A DNA stretch of 64,000 nt, from NCBI GenBank assembly GCA_017525605.1, contig JAFXSM010000002.1, positions 25,010 to 89,009 of the forward strand, written 5' to 3'. Every line of letters begins with the position of its first letter. Within the stretch, counting starts at the first letter, position 1. Source of the stretch: Treponema sp. (GTDB lineage Bacteria > Spirochaetota > Spirochaetia > Treponematales > Treponemataceae). Of this stretch, positions 38,178 to 46,068 are shown in pieces. The notes under the pieces were generated by a model. The model was not told the origin of the DNA and did not search any database. It saw nothing but the letters and a program-made list of their open reading frames with translations. The position numbers and the translations under genes were made by a program.

Positions 38178-39053
38178 CTAAAACAACAATGTGTATGCCA
38201 AATAATAAATCGGAGCCGCGAAAACAATCGAGTCGAGCGAGTCGAGCATTCCGCCTCGTCCAGGAATCAGGTGGCCGCTGTCTTTTATTTCTGCCGAACG
38301 CTTGAAAACAGACTCGACTAAATCACCGACGATTGCGGCAAGTGCAGTCAAAAATCCGAGCACAATGACTTTCAGCAAATCTGTTCTTGTATCCGCTCCG
38401 AAAATTGAATCCTGAATCCAGAAAAAGTGCGCGATAACTCCGATTAATATCGAACCGAAGAATCCTCCGCAGAATCCGGCGATGCTTTTGTTCGGGCTTG
38501 CTTTTACGAATCCTTTGTTGTTCTTTCCGAAAAGATTTCCGAAGAACCATGCCAATGAATCGCAGAAAAACACCATCGCCAGATAAACTGCAAGAATCAT
38601 TTTTGAATGTTCGACAGATGTCATTCTCAATATGAAAGCTGAGAAAAAACCGCAATATATTATGGTAAAGGCTGAAGTTACGATTCTGCTGTTCGAATTC
38701 TCAAATGTTTTCAGTGAAAAAACCTCATATGCCAAACAGACCATTATTGCGCCCATGAAAACATAATTCATCAGCGCATTGCTTACGACCAAACTTTCAG
38801 CTGAATCGGAAAACAAAATTACGCTCAGAGCGGCAGATAGCGTCGTCAGAGTCGTCATCACTATTACAAGCGGTTTAGGCTGAGTCTTGAATTTTGTGCC
38901 CAAAAGGTTGTTCATTTCATTCGCGGCGATTGCTGAAAAAAGCACAATCACCACATGAAGCGGAAGGTGATGCAACACATCAAAAAAGACGAGACCGACA
39001 AAAAGAGGTACTCCAACAAAAAAAGTGAACAGTCTTGGAAGTACTTTACCCAT
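38178..39053 (-). CDS. cdsA: Phosphatidate cytidylyltransferase
   Basis: The 291-residue membrane enzyme makes CDP-diacylglycerol from CTP and phosphatidate. About eight membrane helices are visible. The family signature is at the C-terminus: RSAEIKDSGHLIPGRGG followed by MLDSLDS; SPNKSIAGFCGG is also typical. It lies between uppS and dxr in the conserved order. Confidence 0.94.
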   Translation of the reverse strand: MGKVLPRLFTFFVGVPLFVGLVFFDVLHHLPLHVVIVLFSAIAANEMNNLLGTKFKTQPKPLVIVMTTLTTLSAALSVILFSDSAESLVVSNALMNYVFMGAIMVCLAYEVFSLKTFENSNSRIVTSAFTIIYCGFFSAFILRMTSVEHSKMILAVYLAMVFFCDSLAWFFGNLFGKNNKGFVKASPNKSIAGFCGGFFGSILIGVIAHFFWIQDSIFGADTRTDLLKVIVLGFLTALAAIVGDLVESVFKRSAEIKDSGHLIPGRGGMLDSLDSIVFAAPIYYLAYTLLF

Positions 39054-39122
39054 AATAAATAATGCTCCTTGCTAATTTTTGCGATTGTTTTTATAGAGTC
39101 TCAAATCGCACACTCTGAAAAA

Positions 39123-39869
39123 TCATTCAGTAACTCCACCAAAACGTCTATTTCGCTTCTGAAACTGAGCTATATCAGAGAAAAATTCGCTTTCATTATA
39201 ATCCGGCCAAAGAGTATTTGTAAAAACAAATTCAGCATAGGCACACTGCCACAGCAAGAAATTGCTCAATCTCTTTTCCCCGCCGGTTCTTATCATCAAA
39301 TCCACTGCCGGCAGATTTTCGACATCCAGCGATTTCGAGACAAAATCCTCTGTAATTTCTTCCGTACTTTTTCCGGATGCAACGATTTTTTTCATGCAAC
39401 GGACGATTTCGTCGCGGCTTCCGTAATTTATGGCAAGAACACACGTTGTGCCCGTAAAATTTGCTGTGTCGGATTTTGCTTTTATGATTTCGTCTCTGAC
39501 ATCTTTCGGAATTCCGTTGAGGTCACCAATGTGCTCAATTCTGATTCCGTTTTTTTTGTAGAATTCAAATTCCGCCCTCAAGTGGCTTCTTATGAGCCCC
39601 ATCAGATATCCGACTTCTTCTTGGGCACGCTTCCAGTTTTCTGTCGAGAATGTGTACAAAGTGATGTATTTCACACCTAAAGCGGCGGCGGCGGCGACAA
39701 TTTTCTTTGCCGAGGTAAGCCCCTCTTTGTGGCCTGCTGTTCTCGGCAATCCTCTTTGCTTAGCCCAGCGGCCGTTCCCGTCCATTATTATTCCGATGTG
39801 GGCGGGAACGCCATAGGCTTTCAACTCTTCAATTGTCTGTGAATTTGATTGAGTTATCGAGTTATCCAT
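39123..39869 (-). CDS. uppS: Isoprenyl transferase (undecaprenyl diphosphate synthase)
   Basis: The 248-residue cis-prenyltransferase makes the C55 carrier lipid for peptidoglycan. The active-site segment is GIIMDGNGRWAKQRG near residues 26-40, and the C-terminal DLMIRTGGEKRLSNFLLWQ is diagnostic. It follows frr at five bases, in the usual frr-uppS-cdsA order. Confidence 0.95.
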   Translation of the reverse strand: MDNSITQSNSQTIEELKAYGVPAHIGIIMDGNGRWAKQRGLPRTAGHKEGLTSAKKIVAAAAALGVKYITLYTFSTENWKRAQEEVGYLMGLIRSHLRAEFEFYKKNGIRIEHIGDLNGIPKDVRDEIIKAKSDTANFTGTTCVLAINYGSRDEIVRCMKKIVASGKSTEEITEDFVSKSLDVENLPAVDLMIRTGGEKRLSNFLLWQCAYAEFVFTNTLWPDYNESEFFSDIAQFQKRNRRFGGVTE

Positions 39870-39874
39870 TTGTT

Positions 39875-40417
39875 TTATGCAAGAATTTCCTTTTCTTTTG
39901 CATCCAATGCCTTGTCGATTTCTGCAATGTATTTGTCAGTCAATTTCTGAAGATTGTCAGTCTCTTTTTTCAACTGGTCTTCTGTGATTTCGCTAGCTTT
40001 CTGCTGTTTTTTCAAATCATCGTTTCCATCACGGCGAACGTTTCTGATGGCAGTCTTGTACTGCTCCGAAAGTGTCTTAGCCTGTTTTACAAGCTCCTTT
40101 CTTCTGTCGGCTGTCAATGCAGGAATCGCGATTCTGATAACTTTTCCGTCGTTTGAAGGATTGAGTCCCAAATCTGCAATCTGAATAGCCTTTTCGATTT
40201 CAGAAATCAAAGATTTATCAAACGGTGCCAAAACTACGGTGCGTGCATCAGGAATCGAAATTGTCGCAACCTGATTCAGCGGAGTTTTTGTTCCGTAATA
40301 GTCAACACGAACTTTGTCAAAAATAGAAGCAGAAGCACGTCCTGTTCTGATTGTGTTGAGAGCATCTTTGAACGATGCGAGAGATTTTTCCATGTGTGAT
40401 GTAGCGTCAAATGCCAT
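39875..40417 (-). CDS. frr: Ribosome recycling factor
   Basis: The 180-residue protein splits post-termination ribosomes with [24 protein letters not shown] and the later [20 protein letters not shown] are the standard signatures. The start follows TAGGAGTAAATC. In most bacteria pyrH lies between tsf and frr; here it is absent and a terminator intervenes. Confidence 0.96.
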   Translation of the reverse strand: MAFDATSHMEKSLASFKDALNTIRTGRASASIFDKVRVDYYGTKTPLNQVATISIPDARTVVLAPFDKSLISEIEKAIQIADLGLNPSNDGKVIRIAIPALTADRRKELVKQAKTLSEQYKTAIRNVRRDGNDDLKKQQKASEITEDQLKKETDNLQKLTDKYIAEIDKALDAKEKEILA

Positions 40418-40455
40418 GATTTACTCCTAAAAACAAACTAGCAAAATATAGAATT

Positions 40456-40491
40456 AAAAAAGCGGTCGGAATTCAGTGAACTCAGACCGCT
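40456..40491 (-). terminator. Terminator between tsf and frr
   Basis: AGCGGTC pairs with GACCGCT around a 17-base region; the minus strand continues into six T. It ends the rpsB-tsf transcript. Confidence 0.82.
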
Positions 40492-40545
40492 TCTGTAGTT
40501 ACCTCTGCGGAATATTATACTCCGCCGATGAGGTTCTTAACAGAG

Positions 40546-41379
40546 TTATTTTCCAAGTACGAAGAGTGAAATCTTGCCAAATGAAAGCTTTGCACCGACA
40601 GATTTTCCAACTTCTTCGAGTTTCTTAGAAACAGTAACTTTGTCATCTTTTACGAAAGCCTGATCTACGAAGCAGCTCTCAGCAATGAGCTTGTTGATTT
40701 TACCCTGAAGGATTCCTGCTTTAACGTTCTCAGGTTTTGAAGCCATCTTCTCGTCAGCAGCCATCTGCGCAGTGAAGATTTCCTTCTGCTCGTCGATGAA
40801 GCTCTGTGGGACGTCTTCTTTTGTTGTGTAAGCAGGTGTGAATGCTGCAAGGTGGAGACAGCAGTCTTTTGCGAAAACTTTTACTTCGTCAGCAGTTGAG
40901 CCTTCAACAACGACAACTGCACCAGTCTTGTTGTCAGAGTGTACATAAGTACCAGCAACTGCATTCTCAGGAAGCTCGATGAAAGCTGCGCGGCGAACTG
41001 AAATGTTCTCGCGGAACTTAATCAAAACTGCGTCGATGAGAGCCTTGTGCTCGTCGTTGATTTCAGAATTTCCGCTCTTGAGAGTAACTTCTGCAGCCTT
41101 CTCTGCAACTGCGATGAAATCTGGGTTATTTGCAACGAAGTCTGTTTCACAAACAACTTCGACCATTGCAACTTTGTTGCCATCCTGCTTGATAACGACA
41201 CGACCTTCACCAGCGGCACGGTCAGTGCGTTTTGCCATAGCAGCGAGTCCTCTCTCTTTCAAGAGTTTCTCTGCCTCGGCGATGTTTCCGTCTGTTTCCT
41301 GAAGCGCTTTTTTGCAATCGAGCATTCCTGCTCCAGTTGCTTCGCGCAATGATTTTACATCAGCGGCACTAAAAGCCAT
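40546..41379 (-). CDS. tsf: Elongation factor Ts
   Basis: The 277-residue nucleotide exchange factor of EF-Tu begins MAFSAADVKSLREATGAGMLDCKKALQE, split here as the usual UBA-like N-terminal domain plus the TDxVARN-type segment CETDFVANN. Length is normal. The start follows AGGAGACAAAA. It is cotranscribed with rpsB, 99 bases upstream, with a hairpin between them. Confidence 0.96.
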   Translation of the reverse strand: MAFSAADVKSLREATGAGMLDCKKALQETDGNIAEAEKLLKERGLAAMAKRTDRAAGEGRVVIKQDGNKVAMVEVVCETDFVANNPDFIAVAEKAAEVTLKSGNSEINDEHKALIDAVLIKFRENISVRRAAFIELPENAVAGTYVHSDNKTGAVVVVEGSTADEVKVFAKDCCLHLAAFTPAYTTKEDVPQSFIDEQKEIFTAQMAADEKMASKPENVKAGILQGKINKLIAESCFVDQAFVKDDKVTVSKKLEEVGKSVGAKLSFGKISLFVLGK

Positions 41380-41416
41380 TTTTGTCTCCTATAAAGTCTG
41401 CTCGAAAACTTCAAGA

Positions 41417-41452
41417 AAACTTGTTCTGAAGCTTAAAGTTCAGGACAAGTTT
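41417..41452 (-). promoter_or_regulatory. Hairpin between rpsB and tsf
   Basis: AAACTTGTxCTGAA pairs with TTCAGxACAAGTTT around an eight-base loop. The following T run on the minus strand is short, so it may be an attenuator or a processing site rather than a full terminator. Confidence 0.5.
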
Positions 41453-41478
41453 ATTTAATTCGAGCAAACTTAATTCAC

Positions 41479-42336
41479 TTATTTTGTGAATTTTTCCTCG
41501 TAATCAACGATATCTGAATCTTCGTTCTTGTTGTTCTTGTCATCAGCAGATGGTGTGTAGTTGCTGTAATCAACCTCAACATCCTCTTCTTTTGTAGAAG
41601 CATCTGTAACGACCTCTTCCTCGTCGCCGAGAGTCTCTATGACTTTGAGGCCCTGCTCGTTGTCAGCTTCGAGAACTGCATTTGCGATTACAGAAGTGAA
41701 GAGAGAGATTGCGCGGATTGCGTCATCGTTTCCTGGGATAGGGTATGTGATTCCCTCTGGGTTACAGTTTGTATCAACAACTGCAACTACTGGAATCTTC
41801 ATTCTGATAGCTTCTGCAACAGCGTTCTGCTCTTTGTGTGTGTCGATGATGAAGATAACTCCTGGGAGCTCTTTCATGTCTTTCACGCCGCCGAGGTTCT
41901 TCTCAAGCTTAGCCTTTTCCTTCTGAAGGCCAGCAACCTCTTTCTTTGTGAGTTCGTTGAAAGTTCCGTCAACTTCCATCTTCTCGATTTTCTTAAGTCT
42001 CTGGAGTGATTTTTTGATTGTAGAGAAGTTTGTAAGCATACCACCAAGCCAGCGGTTGTTTACATAATACATTCCGCAGCGCTCAGCTTCTTTCTGAATT
42101 GCCTGCTGTGCCTGCTTTTTTGTTCCTACGAAAAGAACTGATTTTCCAGAAGAAACAATTTTGCGAACAGCTTCATATGAATCTTTGATAGCTGCAATTG
42201 TTTTCTGCAAGTCGATAATGTGAATTCCATTGCGCTCTGCGAAGATATACTTCTTCATGCGTGGATCCCAACGTTTTACCTGATGTCCGAAATGAACTCC
42301 AGACTCAAGCAAATTCTTCATGGTTACTACTGCCAT
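41479..42336 (-). CDS. rpsB: 30S ribosomal protein S2
   Basis: The 285-residue protein begins [19 protein letters not shown] and contains the standard FVGTKKQAQ and [11 protein letters not shown] segments. The start at 42336 has AAGGAG six bases before it. Beyond the normal end (about residue 235) is an acidic tail of about 45 residues, rich in D, E and N. A small hairpin lies just before the ribosome site. Confidence 0.96.
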   Translation of the reverse strand: MAVVTMKNLLESGVHFGHQVKRWDPRMKKYIFAERNGIHIIDLQKTIAAIKDSYEAVRKIVSSGKSVLFVGTKKQAQQAIQKEAERCGMYYVNNRWLGGMLTNFSTIKKSLQRLKKIEKMEVDGTFNELTKKEVAGLQKEKAKLEKNLGGVKDMKELPGVIFIIDTHKEQNAVAEAIRMKIPVVAVVDTNCNPEGITYPIPGNDDAIRAISLFTSVIANAVLEADNEQGLKVIETLGDEEEVVTDASTKEEDVEVDYSNYTPSADDKNNKNEDSDIVDYEEKFTK

Positions 42337-42353
42337 AACCATCTCCTTCACAG

Positions 42354-42377
42354 GAAGACTTTGATTTTCTAGTCTTC
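42354..42377 (-). promoter_or_regulatory. Hairpin just upstream of the rpsB ribosome-binding site
   Basis: GAAGACT pairs with AGTCTTC around a 10-base loop, only a few bases before AAGGAG. A translational control site for S2 is possible. Confidence 0.4.
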
Positions 42378-42474
42378 CGCCAATCTCTGTTTCTCGCGAT
42401 TCCTAAGAATCCGGAAAATTTCGACGACAAAATCCAGCCAACAGCCTTCTTTTGACACCGACAGCAACTCTGAA

Positions 42475-43059
42475 TCAAAACTCAAAGTGCTGTTCTGACA
42501 ACATATCATAAACTTTTTCGATTGGCAAGCCTACGACATTGCTGTATGACCCTTCGATTTTTTCTATAAAACAAGCTGAGAAACCTTGTATTTTGTAGCC
42601 GCCTGCCGCATCTTTCCATTCGTTTTTCGAGAGGCAGAAATCGATATCGTGACTAGTCATTTTTTTAAATTTTACGTTCGTCACTACTGCTTCGGATTTC
42701 AATAAGCCATTTTTTCTGTTGTACAATGCGACTCCGGTCACGACGCTCTGAGTTTTTCCTTGAAAGAGAGAAATAAAACTTTTTGCCTCGTCGATGCCGC
42801 GCGGTTTTCCGTACACTTTTCCGTCAAAGACGATTGCGGTGTCCGCAGCCAGCACAAAATTTGCAGTCTCGTCAGAATTTAGCTGACGGATGATGGCTTT
42901 TGCTTTTTTTTCGGCAATGAGCAGCGGTGCATCCATCGCTCGAATTTCTGCGGGCACAGATTCGTCGCAGTTTGCTGGAATCACTTTGAACTGAATCTGC
43001 ATTGTTTCCAAAAGTTCTTTTCTTCTTGGGGAAGATGACGCTAGTATAATTGAATCCAT
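42475..43059 (-). CDS. maf: Maf family nucleoside triphosphate pyrophosphatase
   Basis: The 194-residue protein opens with MDSIILASSSPRRKELLE, the Maf signature, and contains VLAADTAIVFDGKVYGKP. Maf proteins hydrolyse non-canonical or pyrimidine nucleoside triphosphates and can arrest septation when overproduced. The ATG at 43059 is preferred over an upstream TTG because it starts the conserved domain. It has no visible ribosome site. Its 5' region overlaps the promoter of the divergent tRNA-Arg gene. Confidence 0.92.
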   Translation of the reverse strand: MDSIILASSSPRRKELLETMQIQFKVIPANCDESVPAEIRAMDAPLLIAEKKAKAIIRQLNSDETANFVLAADTAIVFDGKVYGKPRGIDEAKSFISLFQGKTQSVVTGVALYNRKNGLLKSEAVVTNVKFKKMTSHDIDFCLSKNEWKDAAGGYKIQGFSACFIEKIEGSYSNVVGLPIEKVYDMLSEQHFEF

Positions 43060-43067
43060 AAAATTTA

Positions 43068-43095
43068 TTGACAATCGTTATTTTAAAAGTATTAT
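43068..43095 (+). promoter_or_regulatory. Promoter of tRNA-Arg
   Basis: A perfect TTGACA, a 16-base spacer and TATTAT lie 14 bases before the tRNA. Confidence 0.75.
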
Positions 43096-43109
43096 TAGAA
43101 GCACTTTTT

Positions 43110-43183
43110 GAGAGATTAGCTCAATTGGATAGAGCGTTGGCCTCCGGAGCCGAAGGTTGCGTGTTCGATTCACGTATCTCTCA
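43110..43183 (+). tRNA. tRNA-Arg (anticodon CCG)
   Basis: Acceptor stem GAGAGAT/ATCTCTC, D arm GCTC/GAGC, anticodon stem TTGGC/GCCGA with loop CTCCGGA (anticodon CCG) and T arm GCGTG-TTCGATT-CACGT all form. CCA is not encoded; a T run follows directly. Confidence 0.95.
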
Positions 43184-43216
43184 TTTTTTATTCAAAACAA
43201 ACATCTTCATAGAAAC

Positions 43217-43250
43217 AAAAAAAGCAGAGCTTAAAAACTCTGCTTTTTTA
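43217..43250. terminator. Bidirectional terminator between tRNA-Arg and the HEAT-like gene
   Basis: AAAAGCAGAG pairs with CTCTGCTTTT, with A and T runs on the two sides. Confidence 0.83.
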
Positions 43251-43276
43251 TTTTGTTCTTACTGGAAAGCTAGGAA

Positions 43277-43987
43277 TTATTTTCCGTCTGATGAAGAAGA
43301 TGAAGAAGAAGACTGGAGTTTCTTCAACAACTCAAGTGCTCTCTGTCTTACTGGTGTTACATATCTGTAGTCGCCAGCAATCTTCGCAACTTCGTTGATC
43401 ATGTCTTTTTTGTCTTCTGTTGAATCAGCGAGCTTTGTGAAAGCTTCGATTACTTCCGATGCCAAGCTGCTTGTTGGGTTCAGGATTCTGTTTCCTTTGT
43501 TTGCCCATGCGATTGTGTTAACGACCTCGTCATTGTCGTTTATTCCGATGTCGCCAAGAGAAGCGACTGCTGAAGAGAGAACCATAGGCTCGTTGTCGTT
43601 GAGGGCAACTTTTACAAGAATCTGCTTAGCTTCTTCTGTCGCAACTTTTCCGAGCAACTTGCAAGCCTTTGCGCGGATGTCCGGGTAGTTGTTCATCAAG
43701 CGTCCGTTTGTTCTTGACTGTGATGTGATTCCTTCTCCGGCAAGCTGATCCAGCGCCCTCACCATGTCTGGAGATGTGCGTCCGCCGTTAACAGCTTCCT
43801 CAAGGTACTGCAATGCAACAAGCTTATTGTCGCGCTCTTCCGAGTTTGCCAACTCAGTGATGACAACATCCTCTACTGTGCTGAGGTAGTCGCTATCAAC
43901 GCTTTTTTCTGATTTACTCTGTGCAACCGCACTGAAAGTTACGAGCAAAGCGCAAATTACGCCTGCTGTCTTTTTCAAAGATTTCAT
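43277..43987 (-). CDS. Secreted HEAT-repeat-like protein
   Basis: The 236-residue product has a signal peptide ending near AVAQS and then helical repeats of HEAT type, for example RAKACKLLGKVATEEAKQ and VLSSAVASLGDIG. It ends in a run of eight serines followed by DGK. It is probably periplasmic, where HEAT arrays bind other proteins. The start follows AGGAGG. A strong promoter (44023-44051) contains a long palindrome in its spacer, which suggests repression by a DNA-binding regulator. Function unknown. Confidence 0.75.
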   Translation of the reverse strand: MKSLKKTAGVICALLVTFSAVAQSKSEKSVDSDYLSTVEDVVITELANSEERDNKLVALQYLEEAVNGGRTSPDMVRALDQLAGEGITSQSRTNGRLMNNYPDIRAKACKLLGKVATEEAKQILVKVALNDNEPMVLSSAVASLGDIGINDNDEVVNTIAWANKGNRILNPTSSLASEVIEAFTKLADSTEDKKDMINEVAKIAGDYRYVTPVRQRALELLKKLQSSSSSSSSDGK

Positions 43988-44022
43988 AAAAATCCTCCTA
44001 GATTTTTTTCTTAAATATGTTA

Positions 44023-44051
44023 AGTATAAGGTAACACCTTATAAAAAGCAA
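44023..44051 (-). promoter_or_regulatory. Promoter of the HEAT-like gene
   Basis: On the minus strand TTGCTT, a 17-base spacer and TATACT lie about 35 bases before the gene. Confidence 0.7.
44025..44043. promoter_or_regulatory. Palindromic operator candidate between -35 and -10
   Basis: TATAAGGT-AAC-ACCTTATA is a perfect 8+8 inverted repeat with a three-base centre. It fills the spacer of the promoter at 44023-44051, an ideal repressor position. Confidence 0.55.
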
Positions 44052-44069
44052 CTTTATTTTAATGAAATG

Positions 44070-44807
44070 CTACTCGCTGAGCGAAGGAATATGCAGCATC
44101 CATTTTCCGTTCACCTTGTTGAAGTAGTAGTAAACATAATCGGCATCTTCTTTCACTTCGATTGCCTTTACATACTTATCGGAAATGTAGCGGATTTCTG
44201 TTATAGACCGGTTCTGACGTGCCGGAATGAAAATATATTTGAAATAATCTTCCAGCGTGCGAAGCTGAATCCCTTTTATCGGAAGCCGTGACTGTGCTTT
44301 TTTCAGATTTCCTGATTGTTTCCAATATGAGACCGATTCCGAATCCAGAAGGTTCACCCACGACTGGAAATCTTTCTTTGCCATTATCGTGGAAAGTTTG
44401 TCGATTATTCCGAGAATCTCTTTTTTGTCTTCGACAAATTCATCTCTTGTTACGGCGATGTCACCTACAGAGCGTGCGTATTCCTCGTCGATTTCTGACT
44501 TCTCCTCGACATTTGGTTTTGGCTCTTCCTTTTTCTCTGGCTCTGGATTTTTTATAGGTTCTGGTTCTTTTTTCGGAGGTTCTTCCTTTTTTGGCGTTTC
44601 CTCAATTATTTTCTCAGGAATCTTTTCAGGTTCCTCAATCTTTTTTGGTTCTTCAATTTTTGCGGGTGGTTCTTCGGCAAGGACTTTAGGCTCCGGCTGC
44701 TGAATTTCTTCCTGCTGAATTTCTGCTGTTTCGGCGGAATCAGGTTTCTTTGTGCAGGAAGCAAATAGGACTGATGAAATTAAGATAAAATTCAATATTT
44801 TTTTCAT
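44070..44807 (-). CDS. Putative lipoprotein with acidic proline-rich linker
   Basis: The 245-residue protein has a lipoprotein signal (lipobox FASC, Cys18), then about 80 residues rich in E, P and K, and a C-terminal domain of about 130 residues. That domain, with YISDKYVKAIEV and YYYFNKVNGKWMLH, has the look of a small alpha+beta (NTF2-like) fold, which is an inference. The linker is probably a spacer in the periplasm. The ATG at 44807 follows the -10 box by six bases with no ribosome site. It is divergent from coaD. Confidence 0.72.
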   Translation of the reverse strand: MKKILNFILISSVLFASCTKKPDSAETAEIQQEEIQQPEPKVLAEEPPAKIEEPKKIEEPEKIPEKIIEETPKKEEPPKKEPEPIKNPEPEKKEEPKPNVEEKSEIDEEYARSVGDIAVTRDEFVEDKKEILGIIDKLSTIMAKKDFQSWVNLLDSESVSYWKQSGNLKKAQSRLPIKGIQLRTLEDYFKYIFIPARQNRSITEIRYISDKYVKAIEVKEDADYVYYYFNKVNGKWMLHIPSLSE

Positions 44808-44813
44808 ACGTAT

Positions 44814-44842
44814 AAAATATATCACTTGTTACATTCAGTCAA
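44814..44842 (-). promoter_or_regulatory. Promoter of the lipoprotein gene, leaderless
   Basis: On the minus strand TTGACT, a 17-base spacer and TATTTT end six bases before the ATG at 44807. Confidence 0.65.
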
Positions 44843-44854
44843 ATGTGCTAGCGT
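44826..44854 (+). promoter_or_regulatory. Promoter candidate of coaD, leaderless
   Basis: TTGTTA, a 17-base spacer and TAGCGT, with TG one base before the -10 box (extended -10), end six bases before the coaD ATG. It overlaps the opposite promoter at 44814-44842. Confidence 0.5.
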
Positions 44855-44860
44855 TCACGC

Positions 44861-45337
44861 ATGTCAAAAGCGATTTTTCCGGGGTCGTTCGACCCTATGA
44901 CGTACGGTCATCTGAATATAATAGAGCGTGCCAGCAAGATTTTCGATGAAGTTGACGTGGTTGTCGCCCACAATATCAACAAAAAATATATGTTCAGTGC
45001 GGAAGAGCGGCTGAACATGGTGAAAGAGCTTACGAAATGCTACAAAAACGTCACGGCGCACATATCCGAGAAACTCATAGTTGAATACGCAAAGGAGAAC
45101 GGAGCGAATGTTCTTCTCCGCGGCATCCGAAATTCAATTGATTTTGCATACGAATTCGATTTGTCGCTGATGAATAAAAAGCTGAATTCCGACATGGAGA
45201 CAGTGTTCATTCCGACCGAGCAGAAATTTCTTACGATAAAATCAAGCGCGATAAAAGAACTTGCGTCATTCGGCGGGAACATATCTGAAATGGTGCCGGA
45301 AATCGTTGTGGAAGCGATGAAGGCAAAGATGATGTGA
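44861..45337 (+). CDS. coaD: Phosphopantetheine adenylyltransferase
   Basis: The 158-residue enzyme makes dephospho-CoA from 4'-phosphopantetheine and ATP. The nucleotidyltransferase motif is GSFDPMTYGHL near residues 8-18, and the later RGIRNSIDFAYE is diagnostic. Length is typical. The ATG has no ribosome site and lies six bases after a -10 box. Confidence 0.95.
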   Translation: MSKAIFPGSFDPMTYGHLNIIERASKIFDEVDVVVAHNINKKYMFSAEERLNMVKELTKCYKNVTAHISEKLIVEYAKENGANVLLRGIRNSIDFAYEFDLSLMNKKLNSDMETVFIPTEQKFLTIKSSAIKELASFGGNISEMVPEIVVEAMKAKMM

Positions 45338-45400
45338 TTTCATCTGTTTGTTTTTTTTGTGTTTTTTAAGTTCGTTGTGCAAATCTGACAAACTGAATTA

Positions 45401-45428
45401 TTGACAACAAATCAAAATCTGTTATACG
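45401..45428 (+). promoter_or_regulatory. Promoter of rpmF-acpP-rnc
   Basis: A perfect TTGACA, a 16-base spacer and TATACG lie about 50 bases before rpmF. Confidence 0.65.
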
Positions 45429-45477
45429 ATAACGTTCATTGTTATTAACAAACAAATTATTTAGTGAGGTTAAATAA

Positions 45478-45666
45478 ATGGCAGTACCTAGAGCGAAAAC
45501 TTCAAAAGCTCGCACTCGCAGACGTCGCGGTGTAAATATGCATCTTGTGGCTCCACACTTGGTCGCTTGCTCAAATTGCAGCAATCTTATTCTTCAGCAC
45601 CATGTTTGCCCAAAATGCGGTTATTACAATGGTCGTCAGGTAATTACTCCTGAGAACAACGGCTAG
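45478..45666 (+). CDS. rpmF: 50S ribosomal protein L32
   Basis: The 62-residue basic protein starts MAVPRAKTSKARTRRRRG and keeps four zinc cysteines (CSNC and CPKC). The start follows GTGAGG. It heads the conserved order rpmF-acpP-rnc. Confidence 0.97.
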   Translation: MAVPRAKTSKARTRRRRGVNMHLVAPHLVACSNCSNLILQHHVCPKCGYYNGRQVITPENNG

Positions 45667-45690
45667 TACAATAACAACCAAATATCAAAA

Positions 45691-45720
45691 CGGTTGACTT
45701 CTGAAAAATGATGTCAACCG
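45691..45720 (+). promoter_or_regulatory. Hairpin between rpmF and acpP
   Basis: CGGTTGAC pairs with GTCAACCG around a 14-base loop. No T run follows, so a processing or stability element is more likely than a terminator. Confidence 0.45.
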
Positions 45721-45739
45721 CAAGTCAAGGAGTTTTATT

Positions 45740-45982
45740 ATGACTGATGAAGAATTGTTTGGAAAAATCCAGAATCTTATTGCAGAAAAATTGGAGAAAG
45801 ATCCAAGTGAAATCAAGAAGGAATCTACATTCCGTGGAGACCTCGGAGCTGATTCCCTTGATACATACGAGCTTGTATACTCAATCGAAGAGAATCTCGG
45901 CGTAAAGATTCCAGATGAGAAAGCTAACGAATTCGAAACAGTCGGAGACGCATTCGACTTCATCAAATCAGCACAGGCTTAA
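45740..45982 (+). CDS. acpP: Acyl carrier protein
   Basis: The 80-residue acidic protein carries the phosphopantetheine serine in GADSLDTYEL. It holds growing acyl chains in fatty-acid synthesis. The start follows AAGGAG. Phosphopantetheine from the CoaD pathway is its prosthetic group, and coaD lies just upstream. Confidence 0.97.
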   Translation: MTDEELFGKIQNLIAEKLEKDPSEIKKESTFRGDLGADSLDTYELVYSIEENLGVKIPDEKANEFETVGDAFDFIKSAQA

Positions 45983-46068
45983 TTTTAGGCATCTGATTTT
46001 TTGTAATACACAGGTCATCAAGTTCTGATTTCCTGTGTTTTTTATTTTTAAAGCAAATAGACAAAAAT

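Noticed and set aside
44389..44703. 104-residue S/G/F-rich plus-strand frame
   Set aside because: Antisense of the acidic linker of the lipoprotein gene.
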